From Vanilla planifolia (lineage: Eukaryota > Streptophyta > Magnoliopsida > Asparagales > Orchidaceae): a stretch of DNA of 64,000 nucleotides. Position 1 is the first letter of the stretch, and every line of letters begins with the position of its first letter. The notes under the pieces were generated by a model. It was not told the origin of the DNA. It ran no database searches and saw nothing but the letters and a program-made list of their open reading frames with translations. This document shows, one piece after another, positions 36,635 to 50,900 of this stretch. The position numbers and the translations under genes are program-made. Location: assembly GCA_023846275.1 (NCBI GenBank), contig CM043868.1, forward strand, positions 8,203,653 to 8,267,652. The letters run 5' to 3'.

Positions 36635-38970
36635 CTTCTTATTCATTTTTCTTTGCTTTACATTGCATTTGTTTTGTATAAATATCTTAAATCTTGATTA
36701 GTTTGAATCACAAACAAATCTTGACCTTCACATGGGATCGTCTTACTTTAGCTCACAAACACATACATTTGTGGCATCGCAACAATCTTATTTGAACTTG
36801 AAGTCATGCCTAAGTCGAATCCTATTTTGATTTGTCATTTTTATCAATCTTTATGGATGACTACAACACTTTATCTTTCCTATAATTATCTTCGTTATTT
36901 TTTCTCTATTCATCCAAGCATAATTTCCAATAAAATATGCCATCATTGACATTGATTCCTGTGCATGCTTCACCTACTATTATTAGTCATTCATCATCAC
37001 TTGATCATTTTCTATTCCCAATCATTACTGTTTAGTTACCCAACATCACTTAATTTCTCACCATATCTAGGCTACCCGATGCTTCCTCGCTATTCAATAG
37101 TGCTTGGTTGCTTGCTAGCCACCTACCCTATAACCGTATCAGACAGTTGTCATTTGTTTCATCCACTGCTGGCATCTTGTCACATTGTCATTGAAGTCAA
37201 TTTGTCATGTTGCATGATTACATAATTTTTGTCTTTATTTTTTATATATATTTTTATATCTTTTGGATTTTCAAGTGGTTTAACTCTAAAATTATCTTAT
37301 GCCTACTTAGAGTTACCTTAAAATTTTAAAGATTTATTTTAGATTTCTAACAACTTAATTCTAAGATTATATTTCCTCATGTAAACTTCTCATCTTTCTC
37401 ATTCTTATGATATATTCTTATGATACATTTAATTATCTTTTTTATACATAGTTATTGAGCTCTTATTTATTTATAAATAAGAGAGACTCTTTCATTGTAA
37501 AGTTATTGATGAATAAAATTTTTCTTAAATGTGTAATTCTATTTTTAAGAGTAAAGAATATACATCCAATTTTAGTTGAAGAGATTCTAACTTTCCTTAT
37601 GTGAGAGACAAGGATCAAAGGTGAGAGATATTCTATCGAGAGAGTTGACAACTAAATAAATTCTCTTCCTCTAATACCCTCAAGTCTTAACCCATCTTTT
37701 CACTCTCTTGATTAAAGCAGCGAACCACCACCCTCCTCAACAAGGCTTTAAATACTAACTTACCATCTTTGTTACCACTTTAGCCATGCTTCCCTATTAA
37801 ACTAAACCTTCATCTTATTATCTTTTTTCATCTTTAGTGCTCCACACACCAATTCCAATAAAAACTATAAGATATTATAACTAAAAAGGTACACTATTTC
37901 AGTAAGTTTTATTTTCTAAGTAGTAATCTAAAATTAGAGTTATTCTTTCTTCTATTAAAATATCTTACATAAATTTTGTCTTAAATTCTATATTTTATAT
38001 GTATAAAATTAGATGCGATAAAAATTATTTAATAAGACTATTTGCTTAAGGCTTAACGTGTTGTCACCTGCACATAATAATCCAAAGTATAACTTTGAAC
38101 ACTAATATTTGAATAATTATAAAATACCATATATGTCATCTAACCTTAATTAGTATATGATATCATTTAATATTTTTTAATAATTTATTAAGTATCTCTA
38201 GTATTAGGCTCAAAATTAGACCCTGATAGAAGTCTAATTTGTTTGGCATCAATTTTGATATTACATAACATAATTTTCTACTTCATATATATTTATATAT
38301 AATATTTTTTACTTTGTTTATCTACTAAAAACTTTTAGATAGTTTTAAGTAAACTTTGTCATAGGAGGTAGTATGAAAATAGTGATATGACTCACCATTT
38401 TTTGCTCATTATTTTTCTAGAAGCACATTCTAATTTAGCTTTGGTGGTTTATAGTTGTAGTTACTTTTCTTTCATGATATTATTTTAAAAAAGTACAAAA
38501 TAAAAAAGAAGATATCATACATTATTTTCTTCCTTGATATCCCTTTATGTGTTAACTCTTTGTATGACCACAAGGTCTAATAGATCTTATTAAATGATAA
38601 ATCAAAATCAAGAATTAATCCAAAAGTAAGGACAAAACTTAAATCAAGACCTTATGTTCGAAATTGCCTAATCAATTGTCCAACTCACCCAAATGGTTAA
38701 AAAAATTCTCTTATACCAATAACATGAACCAAATCTTAGAAGATAAAAGGATTATAAAAAAAGTGCCACACCCAATGATGTAAAAGAAAAAAATCCTAAG
38801 AGACATAGAAACTATAAAAGACATGATGATCCTTCTAATGAATCTAACCAAGATATTCATAGTATAAACCATGATCATAAAATAAGAAATGAACCTTTCA
38901 ATGACTTAGACCAAAATAATAATCTAGATGTGTCTAGTAAGGAGGAAAGACCTAAAAAATGTCTAGAGAG
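35100..38970. other. AT-rich intergenic stretch, nothing recognised
   Basis: Contains the (AT)n tract at 36.57-36.63 kb and a less AT-rich part at 36.7-37.2 kb with an 86-codon frame that lacks any motif. It may include the 5' end of the Ty3/gypsy fossil that begins near 38.98 kb. Confidence 0.45.
36566..36632. repeat. (AT)n microsatellite, 67 bp
   Basis: Perfect AT dinucleotide run in intergenic DNA. Confidence 0.97.
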
Positions 38971-38979
38971 AGCATATCC

Positions 38980-41900
38980 ATAAAATGAAACTAGATTTCT
39001 TAACATTTGATGATAGTTTAGATCTTACGGATTATATAGACTAGTAGACTAGTATGAATGATTACTTCGATTAACACCAAATGACTGAGCAAAAAAGTAT
39101 CAATTTATTAAGTTTAAACTCATCAATACTGCTCATAGGTTTCTTAGAAATATGGAGTGATAACATGTTAACAATGATAAAGAGTTATCCCAAACTCAGA
39201 GAAACTTTAAGGTTATATTATGTAATAGATTTGTTTCAATAACCTATGATGTCAATTTGTTAGATAAATGACAAAAGTTTTCACAATATAATAAACCTGT
39301 TAAGTACATTAACATGTTTGAGAATTATAAACTTAAGTACGATATAGATGAACTAGCATACAATACTATTTCATTTTAAGATAGATTTAAAAGAATACAT
39401 ATAAGCTAAGCTTAACTTGAAAAATATTACTATCTTAAAAATATCTATCATATAACTAAAAATATAGAAAAAAGTAAGACTTCATATTTTAAAAAAATTG
39501 ACCAACCAGTCTTTTCAAAGGCCTACACCATCATTTCTTAACCCACTCATACTCGTGCTTCATCTATCCTCTTTATCATAGTTTCTAAGCCTCCCAAACT
39601 TGTATTATATTTCACTTCTTCATACCCTTCTTCAAGCCAACTCATTAAGTTTCAAGCCACTAATCTAGAATTGTCTATTTTAAGTGCCATGAAAGGGGCA
39701 TGTTGTTACTAACTACCTAAAGAGAGCCATGATTATATTTCACTTCTTCAAGCCAACTCATTAAGTTTCAAGACACTAATCTAGAATTGTTTATTTTAAG
39801 TGCTATGAAAGGGGCATGTTGTTACTAACTACCTAAAGAGAGCCATGATTATGAACTTAAATAGTGATAATGACTAAGAAGAGTTAGAAGAAGAAAAATA
39901 CAATCTTAATAAGCAAGATAAACATGAACTAGAAAATATGGGAAATTTTATGGTTTCATTAATTAGGTATACTCTTATAACCTTGTAATCATAAGATAAC
40001 TGGAGGCACACCAACATTTTTAGTACTAGCATAAACATTAAGAAACAATCATGTTAGATTATCATAAATAATGGTAGTTACATCAATATAATATCCTCTA
40101 AGGCAACTAAGAAAATAAGAGTTTCTCTAATGAAACACTTAAACTTCTACTCTATGTCATAGATAAATAAATCCTTTATACTCATTAAGTAATGATTTTA
40201 CGTATCCTTTAAATTGGGTAGGTGTAGTGATGAGATTTTATATGATGTCATACTTATATAAGTAGGTCATCTTATCTTAGAAAGACCATGATTTTTTGTT
40301 ACATATTTGACTTTTAATAGTAAGAATAATGTATGTTTTTTTGTTCATAAAGAAAAGGCGATCACAGTACACCTTAACTCACCTCATGAGAAACCTTAAG
40401 CATTAAAGCTTAGTAAATCTACAAAAAAAATTCTAAGCCCAAAGACAAAGAAAAGAGAAAGACAAAAAATTTAATCTTGACCATACTACCCTAAGTTAGG
40501 AAGATCTTTGATCAAGAAAACTTAGTTTAGTTTCTTATAATTAAGGAATTGTCATCACCTTATCAAACTCACCACTTATTATACAAGCCTTATTAAATAA
40601 TTTTCTAACATTTTCTAAATGATTTACTTGACATTGTACCTCACATATGAGACATACAACACATAATCGATATAATTCTTGAGGTGAGCCTACCTAACCT
40701 TCCCCACTATAGGTTAAACCTAGAGGCTCATACTAAGTCTATTAAGTAGGAGAATAACTTAAAAAGGGATTCATCTAAGAAAGTATTAGTCCCTGTGCTG
40801 TCCCCACACTTTTAGCACCAAAAAAGGAGGGAACATGGAGGATGTGTGTCGATCATCTGGTAATTAACAAAATCATAAAAAAATATAATTTTTTCCCATT
40901 TAGATGACATCTTAGATAAAATGTTAAGTGTCATCATATTTTCTAAGATAGACTTAAAAAGTATTTACCACCAAATAAGAAATAAGATAGGAGATGAATG
41001 GATGATAATATTTAAGACTAAGAATGGCTTGTATGAATAGTTAGTGATGACATTTAGGTTATCAAATACACAAATTAAATTCATGAGATTGATGACCCAA
41101 GTTTTAAAACATACTTAAGACAAATTATCTTAGTATATTTTGATGATATTTTGGTCTATATAAATTCTATTGAGGATCATCTAAACTATTTGTATAAATT
41201 TTTTAGCACTCACATAAAGGAACACTTATTTGCCAATCTTAAGAAATGCTAATTCTTCATGCCCAAGGTTAGGCTTACATTTAAGGGGTTGTTTATTAGC
41301 TCTAGTAAAGTCAAGGCAATTATGGAGTGGCCTACTCCAAAAATAATTCATGACATTAGAAGCTTTTATGATTTGGTCTCTTCTATCAATAATTTATTAA
41401 ATACTTTAGTATTATTGTCACCTCGATTATCGATTGTATTAAGTTTAGTGAATTTACTTGGACCAAATCTATAGACCTAGCTTTTAAAAAGTTAAAGAGA
41501 GGTTATAGCCAAGGCACCCATTCTAAAATTGCCTAATTTTTCTACTATCTTTGAAGTTACATGTGATGCATTATGAGTAGGGATAGATGGTGTCCTTAGT
41601 GAAGGAAAACATCATTTTTTCTTCTTTAATAAGAAGCTTAATGATATTAAAAAGAATTATTCTATATATGAAAAAGAACTATATGTTATAATTCAATCTT
41701 TAAGACATTGTAAATATTACTTATTATCCAAAGAATTTGTCATATAATCTGATCACGAGGCACCTCAGTTCCTAAATTCCCAATAAGACTTGGTCATAGA
41801 CATACCAAATGGTTCGAATACACCCAAGAGTATATATTCATTATTAAACATTAACTTAGTTTAAAAAATAAAATAGCTAATGCACTTAGTTGACATGTTC

Positions 41901-42115
41901 ATCTATTGACCATTTTGTCTATAAATGTCGTAGGTTTTAACAAAATTAAAAACAAATATCCTAATCATCTTAACTTTGTACCAATTGATTACAATATCAA
42001 ATCAACTCTAACCCTCATGTCTAGAGATTTTAGCTTGAAAGATGAATACTTATGTCACAACTATAAAATCTTTAAATGTAGACCAAGGATCTTACAATTT
42101 AGTTTTTTTCAAAAA
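38980..42115 (+). mobile_element. Ty3/gypsy gag-pol fossil
   Basis: Parts in order on the + strand: gag core (TFDDSLDLTDYID-like, near 39000), zinc knuckle (YFKCHERG near 39680), RT ([10 protein letters not shown] near 40845, DLKSIYHQIR near 40955, YFDDILVYI near 41140, FANLKKC near 41230, KVKAIMEWPTPK near 41310), RNase H (KELYVIIQSLRHCKYYL near 41680, ALS near 41885) and the start of integrase (VVGFNKIKNKYPNHLNF then DFSLKDEYLCHNYKIFKC, ending about 42110). The text after RNase H resembles chromovirus-like gypsy elements. It is broken at many places and old. Its 3' end abuts the LTR-like segment at about 42.115 kb. Confidence 0.85.
39631..39852. repeat. Direct tandem duplication, period 116 bp
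   Basis: Two copies beginning TTCAAGCCAACTCATTAAG (39631 and 39747) and ending GAGAGCCATGATTAT. They are nearly identical, although the element around them is badly decayed, so the duplication happened long after the element inserted. Confidence 0.93.
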
Positions 42116-45015
42116 CAACATTTTCTTCCTCCCCCATCCCCGTCACTCAAGGAAACCCTAGGGTATCAATTTTATGCGATCGAATGAAGGTTTCATTGGA
42201 GGATCTTTTACCAATGACAAAGACATTACTCATCATCGTATTTTAAACAAAATTAAGGAAAAATAGTGTGATTTTAATTACTGAGATTCTCGATAAGATT
42301 AGAAAATTAAGAGTGGAATTTGATTTTTTTCTCATGATTTAACTTCAACTTGTTTTTAATTTATATTAAAATAAAAGTATTTAATCTTAATTAGATTTTT
42401 ATTTGACTATTAGAACTACTACAAAGAAATTTGTTAGAGATTTACAATTTAAGTTTATAAAAAAAGGGAAAACTAAAAAAGGAGAGAGTTCATTTTCATT
42501 ATTTAAAATATAAGCTATGCAATTCTTCTTTGATAATTTAAAATTTTTTTATTTGTGTAAAAATTTGTAAACTATGTTGTGAAAATTATAGTTGTCAGGT
42601 TGAACTTTTATAAACAAAGGAAGTTAATAGTCTAAAGAATGAAAAATTATGAGATAGGTATTTTAACATATATATTATATGTGTATGCTTAATATATTAT
42701 AAAATATTAAAATTAAGACATTGCATGTGAGTTGTATAGAACATGTGATATTGATATACTGATATAATGTTATTATATGTAACTATATAAAACTTTATAC
42801 TTATAACTAGATGTATATCATTTAATATTGATAAATTATTATGTAAAATTATTTGGTATGATTAATTATGTAAGCATAATATTTGATGTACTGATGTAAA
42901 AACATATATCTAATTAAATATTATGAAAAATAAGAATTGTACATGTGAAAATAAACTAAAAAAATGATAATTTAAATTAATAAAATTAAATTGATAAAAG
43001 TGAATTATCTAAAATTAAAATGTGTTTTTCATTACAGCTAGTGGCTACTATGACATATTATCATCTTAAGATCGGTAGTAGTCAGTATGCCACATTGTTT
43101 ATATATGCTATTATGAGGTAGGACACATGATTTAGATATTGTTATTGTGAGATGACTAGTAACCAGTATGCTATATTATTAACATTTGCTACTGTGAGGT
43201 GGTTAGTAGTTGATGTGCCACAAGATTGAGATATTACTATTGTGAAGTTGCTAGTGGTTATTATGCCACATAGTTGAAATTTGTCATTGTGAGGTGACTA
43301 GTAGCTAATATTCACAAGATTGAGATTTTTTATCATGAGATGGCTAGTATCTAGTGGGTTGCATTATTGTTATTTACCTCAAATATATAATAATTAAAAA
43401 ATATAAAGAGATTGAGCATGATTTTTCATGAAAAGATGACATGATAAATTAACAAATGAGATTTTTACTGTAACTAAGTAAATTAAAATATTGATACTCA
43501 CTTATTACCTTAAGAGAGAAAGAGAGGAAATAACAGCACCAACTATCATATGATTTACTAGTTAAGTGGAAACAAGTGTCAATAAATAGGATCATATTAA
43601 AAAAATATTAAAAGTATGATATAAGTTATACGTGCTTATTATTTCTTTAAAGTTTGTAGTATATTTTTTTAATAATATATTATACTTTTTTATATATTTT
43701 AACATGAATGAGACTTTATTTACTTACATATTATAGTTGACACTTGTGATTTGTCCCTAAATGTGATTATCCCAAATTATGTCTTATTTTACACATTTAT
43801 TAATTATTAAAGATGACATGCTAAGTTAATTACGATTAACATAGCTTTTTTTGTCACTAATATTTCAGGTATATTAGAGCCATAATAAACGAGAACTATC
43901 TATAAGAAAGAATTGAAACTATAAAAGTTTGTACCATAAAAATTGAATTGAATGACTTATTAATCATATGATTTATTCAATATTATATATGTATGTGAAA
44001 ACTAGTTGTAATATTATAAAGATACTATAAAAACTATAAAAAATAATTATTGTGATGGTTTCAATTATTTAAAATTATTAGATTCAATAGTTTATTATTA
44101 ATAATTGTAAATATAAATTATGTTATTATTATACTTATGAATATTTATGATTATTGATATATTTGTAAATTGAAAAATGAATAAAATCAATGAGAGGTTC
44201 TATATATTTTAATTATTGTATCTGTACAATCAGATAATGAATAAAGTTGTACATGAAATTATTAGCTTGCAATAGAAGAATTATAAGCACGAAAATGTAT
44301 ATCATACAAGAATGAAACATATATTATATAAGTATGATAAAAAATAAGAAAAACACAACTTTTGATGATTACATCATATAGTATAATGAGCATAATTGTA
44401 TAAGCATGCTCAAGTAAATAATAAAAACATACATGAATTCATTAGGATATTATATAAGAAGTATTTATATTGAAGTGTACATTATAAGTATAATAATGAA
44501 ATTATATTAATATATTAAGAAAATTATAATATAGATTAAGACAAAGATGATAAACATATAATATGAAGATAGTGATCATACATGTATGATTTATAGAAAG
44601 AGAAAAATATTTTAGAACCTAAAATGACAAAATGATAGAGTAAATCATCATAGAGAGAACTCGGACCATAGGGAACCATAAAAAATTACATGACAAAAAG
44701 ATGAAGTGACACAAAATCAAAGAAACACAATTGTTAGGAGGAAGTGGAATAAATAAGAATATAAAGAGATGTTAGTTGAGTATAAAACCAAGTGTGATTG
44801 AGCTTGAGAAAAAATTGTTATGGGAAAAACCAATGTAGTAACTTTGGCCAAGTGTATAAGAGTGAAGAAAAGAGAGAAAAAAAGTGCTTCCATGTATTTG
44901 GAAGGATTGTGAGGGCAGTTGAGATTACAACAAAGGCAAAACTGAGGAGTTTTGAACATGTGTTCTTTGTAATTTAGAACAAAGAACAAGATTTGACCTT
45001 GGCGAGGCCATTACA
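42115..45015 (+). mobile_element. LTR-like retrotransposon segment (relative of the 4.1-6.1 kb inverted copy)
   Basis: Begins with GGAAACCCTAGGGT and CGATCGAATGA, which are shared with the minus-strand copy at 6.07-5.99 kb. It carries a ~47-bp tandem array (43036-43375) and ends GACCTTGGCGAGGCCATTACA near 45015, like the ends of plant gypsy (Tekay/Del-type) LTRs. What follows faintly resembles a Met-tRNA primer site. That would make it the 5' LTR of the pol fossil on its right, although it also abuts the different fossil on its left, so a nested layout is likely. Old and broken. Confidence 0.5.
43036..43375. repeat. Tandem array, about 47-bp unit, six diverged copies
   Basis: The anchor T(G/A)TGAGRTGRCTAGTAGC recurs near 43112, 43145, 43192, 43241, 43287 and 43333. 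Between anchors there is ATGCCACA-TTGAGATATTGYYAT-like text. The mean period of the last four copies is 46-49 bp. Confidence 0.85.
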
Positions 45016-47960
45016 TAGGAATTAAAGAGTTAAATCTTGTTTACATCATGTATATGTTTTAATATAATAATATAATATATAATGTTAGATTAAAAATCTC
45101 AAATGATACATGATAGTAATATATTGGAGATGCTTGTTAATATTGATTTTTAATAATATGTTATTATGCTTGTTTAATAAATATCTTAGTATGATGATTC
45201 TATGTTATTTTAGCTATATGTTAAATGATATCATGTCATATGTATTGAAAGAATAATTAACAAAATATTGATAAGAAAGTGATGTAATATGAGAAATATT
45301 AATAATTATTTGTAAAGGCCAATTTGTTATCTAAAATAATATCTTTGAAAGTAAGATCACTATCCATATAATATCTTCACAAGTATTTCTAAGGAGATGT
45401 TATTAGGTAATTCAAAATAAAATTCTTTGTATACACAAAAAATGAAAAATAAAAGGTTAAAAATAAATAATAATATTTTTTAAAGGTGAAATATGGTTTT
45501 AAATGAATCCAAAGAAAAATAAAAATAAAATATCCTTTATAGCTTTATAGTGATGCTAAATTAGACCATGCATGTATTTATCCAATACTGACTTTCCTTA
45601 TATTATGGTACATACTTTTGTCATTTAGCCAATGTTGGTTGACTTATGCCTATTGTTAACTAACACTTTTAAGTCAAAAGAGATATCACATGAGACCATC
45701 AAAATAGAGTGATTGCTGGCTAACCTTTGATAATGAGAAAGATACAATATTTGTATTATATGTGATAAATTAATTCTTATAATTGAGTAGAAAAATAATA
45801 TAATAGACTCAATATTCAATGATATTGTATGGAACATATCGTTTTAAAAGAAAGTATAGTTTTTAAAATTTTGTATAAAAGATGGTTTTTTTGTTATATT
45901 CACTTTTGTTGTGTTACAATTGATTTTTAAATTCTTTTACTAGTTGTTTAAATAGTTTAAATAAAATAGACAAAGAAAAAAGTAAAAAATGATTTAAATG
46001 ACACCAAAGATTAAGAAAGGTTGGATGTTAAAAAGGGGGATGTCACAATTACCTCAAATAGATGATTCATTTAATCAACTTGAAGGGATATAAGTATTAT
46101 TGAAGTTTAAATTGAGATTAGGATATCATCAATTGAAGATTTGAAAAGAAGATATATTGAAGAAAACATTTATAACTTGATATGAGCATTCTGAGTTTCT
46201 TATAAAACCATTTGGATTAACAAATACAAAGCTACTTTCATGGAGCTCATTAATAGAGTGTTTAAGAAATGGCTAGATGACTTCATTATTGTGTTTATTA
46301 ATGATATTCTAATATTATTCTAAGAGTGAATATGGATACAACAAACAACTTGAAATGGTGCAACACTGATGGAAGGATCAATAGTTTTTGGCCAAGTTCT
46401 CAAAGTGTCAAAGGACTAGCAATAGACAGCCAAAAAGTTGTAATGATAAATTAACTCAAGCTTACAAATGTTCCCAAAATTTAAAGTTTCTTGAGTCTAA
46501 TAGGATATTATCAAAAGTTTGTCAAAGGATTTTTTCTTAGCTTCACCTTTGATAAGACTTACATAAAATGTAATTCTTTTCATTTAAGATCAAAAAGTGT
46601 GAAGATAAATTTGAAATACTAAAGTAGAAATTAACAACTACACCAACGTTAATTATACCAATTCTAGATGAAAATTCCAAGTTTATATAGATGCAACATT
46701 GCAAGGGTTGGAGATTGAACTAATGCAAAATGGAAAAGTCATAGTTTATACTTGTTGACAACTTAGACCTCAAGAGAAAAATTACTTAGTGAATGATTTA
46801 GAACTAGCAGCTATTATTTTCATCTTAAAAATCTAGAAGAATTATTTGTTTAATATAAAGACTCAAATTTATTTAGATTGTTAGAGACTAACATACATCT
46901 TCACTCTCAAACAATTAAATATGGGATAAAGGCATTGAGTGAAATTGATAAAAGATTATGTTTTAGAGATCATATATCATTCAAGAAAGAACAACATGGT
47001 GGCAAATGAATTAAGACAAAGGACAAGTTTAAATAGTTGCAACTCTATGATAAAAGAGGAACACTTATGCATTTAGATGAATAGGTTGCATTTAAATGCC
47101 ATATTAGTAATTAAAAAAGGAACTTCAGTAAAGTTTCAATACTGAAAAATAACAACATAACGTAAAAGAATTTCGAGATCAAGATGAAGAATTTGGAAGG
47201 TAAAAGAAAAATTTTAGAAAAGCAAGAAATATATTCATCTTAATCGAGAAGAGGGCCTTATTTATGATAAATATAGATTATATGTTTCTAATCAAGATGA
47301 AACACATTGAATATTACTAAAAGAAGCACATGGGTCCCAATATTCAATGCATCTTGGCATGATCAAAATGTATCAAGACAAGTAAGTTAGATTTTGGTGG
47401 CTCGGGATAAAAAAGAACATACATGATAAGCAAATGCTTAATATGTCAACAAATCAAATGTGAGCATTAGAAAGCCAATGAAATATTACAACCTCTTCTT
47501 ATACCAATATGAAAGTAGGAAAAATTTTCCATTAACTTTTATCAAATAAAAATCAAGGTAAGGATGATATATGTATTTTAATAGATTGATTAATAAAATT
47601 AGCACATTTATTACTTATTAAAACAAAATATGTAATGAAAAGATTGACATAATTATTCATAGATCAAATAATAAAATTGCATGGAGTACCAAAATCAATA
47701 ATATTCGACAGAGACTTCAAGTTTACCTCATAATTTTGAAAGAAAGCACAAGAAGCTTTTAACAGTCGATTAAAGTTTAATATAACATTCCATCCACAAA
47801 TTGAAAAAAAATCAAGCAAACAATTAAACTTTCAAAGATAAATTGAGACTATTTGTATTAGACTTTGAAGGAAGTTGAGATTCATATCTCTTGATAATTT
47901 GGATTATCTCTAACATTAGTTATCAATCAAGTGTCGAGATGGCACCATTTGAAACATTGT
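45016..47960 (+). mobile_element. Ty3/gypsy chromovirus (Tekay/Del-like) pol fossil
   Basis: Parts on the + strand: RT (PQIDDSFNQLEGI near 46045, LRLGYHQLKI near 46115, PFGLTNTK near 46210), RNase H (RPQEKNYLVNDLELAAIIF near 46770, IKDYVLEIIYHSRKNNMVAN near 46950), integrase zinc and core region (SKCLICQQIKCEH near 47430, AHLLLIKTKYVMKRLT near 47605, IIKLHGVPKSIIFDRDFKFTS near 47675, FNITFHPQI near 47780). This text is characteristic of plant chromoviruses. No gag was recognised between 45.0 and 46.0 kb, and no 3' LTR was seen. Old, with many breaks. Confidence 0.85.
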
Positions 47961-47969
47961 ATAAAAGAA

Positions 47970-50900
47970 CCTATCGATCACTTATTTGTTAATATAAAGA
48001 GAGTAAAAAGGCACTTGGCACCATTTGTACATTAGTTATCGATCACTATATGGTTTCATATTATGATACCTTAATATATGTAATATAAACTTTATGGTTT
48101 CTTTTACTTAACTTTAGTTGAATGTGGCCATAGATTTGAAAAATGAAATTGGAAATATATGTTGAATTAATTATCATTATGATTTAAAATATTCTAATGC
48201 TTATAATTCAATATTTTTTAATAGATATTGAATAGATTTTTGATGGGGTCCATCTAATGTATACAACTATCACATTGATCTATACTAACTAACATCTAAT
48301 GATCCTTATTGAGATGAAATATTAAAAAATAAAATACATTAGAGTATCAAAAGTCAAACTTCACCCTCTATTGATGTTAAAAATGTGGGAATGTAGGTTA
48401 AATTAAATTCTACAATGTAGTAGCTTTTAGGCTAAGTCAAGAATATTTTATTCAAACATATGCACATTTGGCTAGGAAAAAAATGATAGCTAAACAATTC
48501 AAAATACATAGAAGTTTCTAAACCCCAATAAAGTTAAGAAACATATCAAATAGTTATGAATCATACAAAACACATTAAAAAAGCTTATCAAACCATTTCA
48601 TAAATAGTGGTAACAATCAATAACTAATGTACAAATGATGTTAAACGTCATATTGCCATAGGTTTCTCACATATAATTGGTAAAATGCATCAAATAAATA
48701 AAAAACACACACATAAAGAGTGAAGGACCAAGGATTTCCATATAGTGGAGAGAGGACCTTCCCTATGTAAAAAAATTTTTGTTAGGTCACCGTTATATTT
48801 GATGAGCCAAACTATAAATGTTGAACATTTTATTCTAATAGGGTTTATTTAATGTGAATCAGGTTAAGTTGTTAAGAACAAATTATGTACTTTTAAAGAT
48901 GATGAATTAGTAGTCTTTAAAGTATCCTAAAGTTTCAACAAGCTTTAAGGATCGAAGATATACTCATTAGCTTTAATTTTTTTAATTATTAAAGAGAATA
49001 TTAGCTTATTGATTATAAAGTATATCTCTATTCATCTCATTTTCAAATCTTAATTTAAGTATCTGATTTGTTCAACATTTTCTTGATTTAAGAAATATTT
49101 AGGATTTCACCTATGAATCTTTTCAAATTTTATTTTGGTTAATTTTAAAAAATAGTTATATTTTCTTAATTAAAAAAAGAAAAAAATATATCCTAAACTA
49201 ATACCTCAAAAGTCACCAAAGTGCAAAGCACTTGAGTTAATCAAGCTTGTGCAAGCCTAAGAAGCCTTTGGTCAAGAAACCAACTAGACCAAGTTAGGTC
49301 GAGCCTAATCTTGGTCAAGGTCAAGTCCTGAATTGAATAGGGTAAGATAGGAAAGATAAAGCTGAGAAAAACTTGAACTAAATATCAATGGGTTATGTTA
49401 AACACATAATCATGTTTGAGCCTATATGCATACAAGTGGCCTAGGTGATAAGATTCTAAAAGTACAAGAGAGCTAGAAAAGTTTTTCATTGTAGTAATGC
49501 TCTAATCAACTCCTTGAATAGACAATCAACACAATGCAACCTATAATAATTTAATAGAAATATGGAAGTTAACCTTGTAGCCTAAAATAGTAAATAAAAG
49601 TTATAATTTTAAATAAAACCAACTCAATCAAGATTGAAGGGCCTCTATTCCATGGAAAAAAGACTCAGCTGTGGTATCACTCTAATAAAATTGAATTATT
49701 ATAATGTAACTCCACTCAAGAATTCCAAGTTTTCTAACTGTTAGGTGATCTCTGTAACAACAAAATACCTCTAACAAGTTTCTCTTCGTGATGGAGTTTT
49801 GATCATCTAATACCTATTTAATATATACTTTATACTCATATAGACTAAATCTATTCTTTACTTAATCTACTTGATGACTCCTTGTAAGTACTCACCTTTT
49901 GAAATTACTGATGTTGGCATCTATGAATAACAATATATCATTTATGTGATTATTTTTATTTTTATTCGTATGTGAGATATGCATAAAATGATGTAATGTT
50001 ATATTAACAGACTTGAGCCAAACACAATATAAGATCAATAATAACCAAAATTTAGCATAAGAGAAAAGAAAAATCAACACTCAATGGTAATAGCACGGAC
50101 TTCAAAATAATTGAAAAAACACTTAAAATAAAAGCAACATAAATTACTATAACACCATAAAAATCATATTACTATAATAACATAAATTATTACACAATAT
50201 CTTGTTATTCCTTTATATAGGATCTTAGCTAATGTTCACTATTTATCCTTATCGTATATTAGAATATTATCAACTTCTATTTGGTTTATCCTCGAATCAG
50301 ATTAGACTAGTAGAATGTATTATTCTAATACCATAAATTTGATGAGTTACTCTCATTATATTGATATATTGTCCACTTAGATTACCTCATACTAGTTTAG
50401 GCAAGTTTTGTCATAAAAAAGGATCTTGATATCAAAAAATGATGGTATCTCATATAAATACTAGAATCTTCCTTCAATAATTGATGTAAGATAATTTAAT
50501 CTTATACCTCAGAAGCCTCTTAATAGATGTCTCACATAGTTTAATGGTTCCTTTCCATTAGATCTCATTTAATGATCACTCATCACTCTTATTGAGTGTT
50601 GCACTTGGTCATGTATAAATGTTCAAATGTTGGGCATAACTTATGCATTGTGGTCTCATGTAGAACTTTAATTAGAACTTTGTTTGCTAAATAAAGCTTA
50701 ATGGTTGAAAATGTACTTTTATTTATCTCTTTTAGCTCCATCTCACTCATGTTTTGAGCATATTTTTTTCTTATGAGTGCATTTAATACTCCTTATTTGG
50801 CAAATAATCTTTCTATCGTGATTCTTTAATGCTTAAAACTTTTAAGTCATCAATTTTTATCATAACTTTAATACCAATTTTTTTAACAAAGATTGAGATG

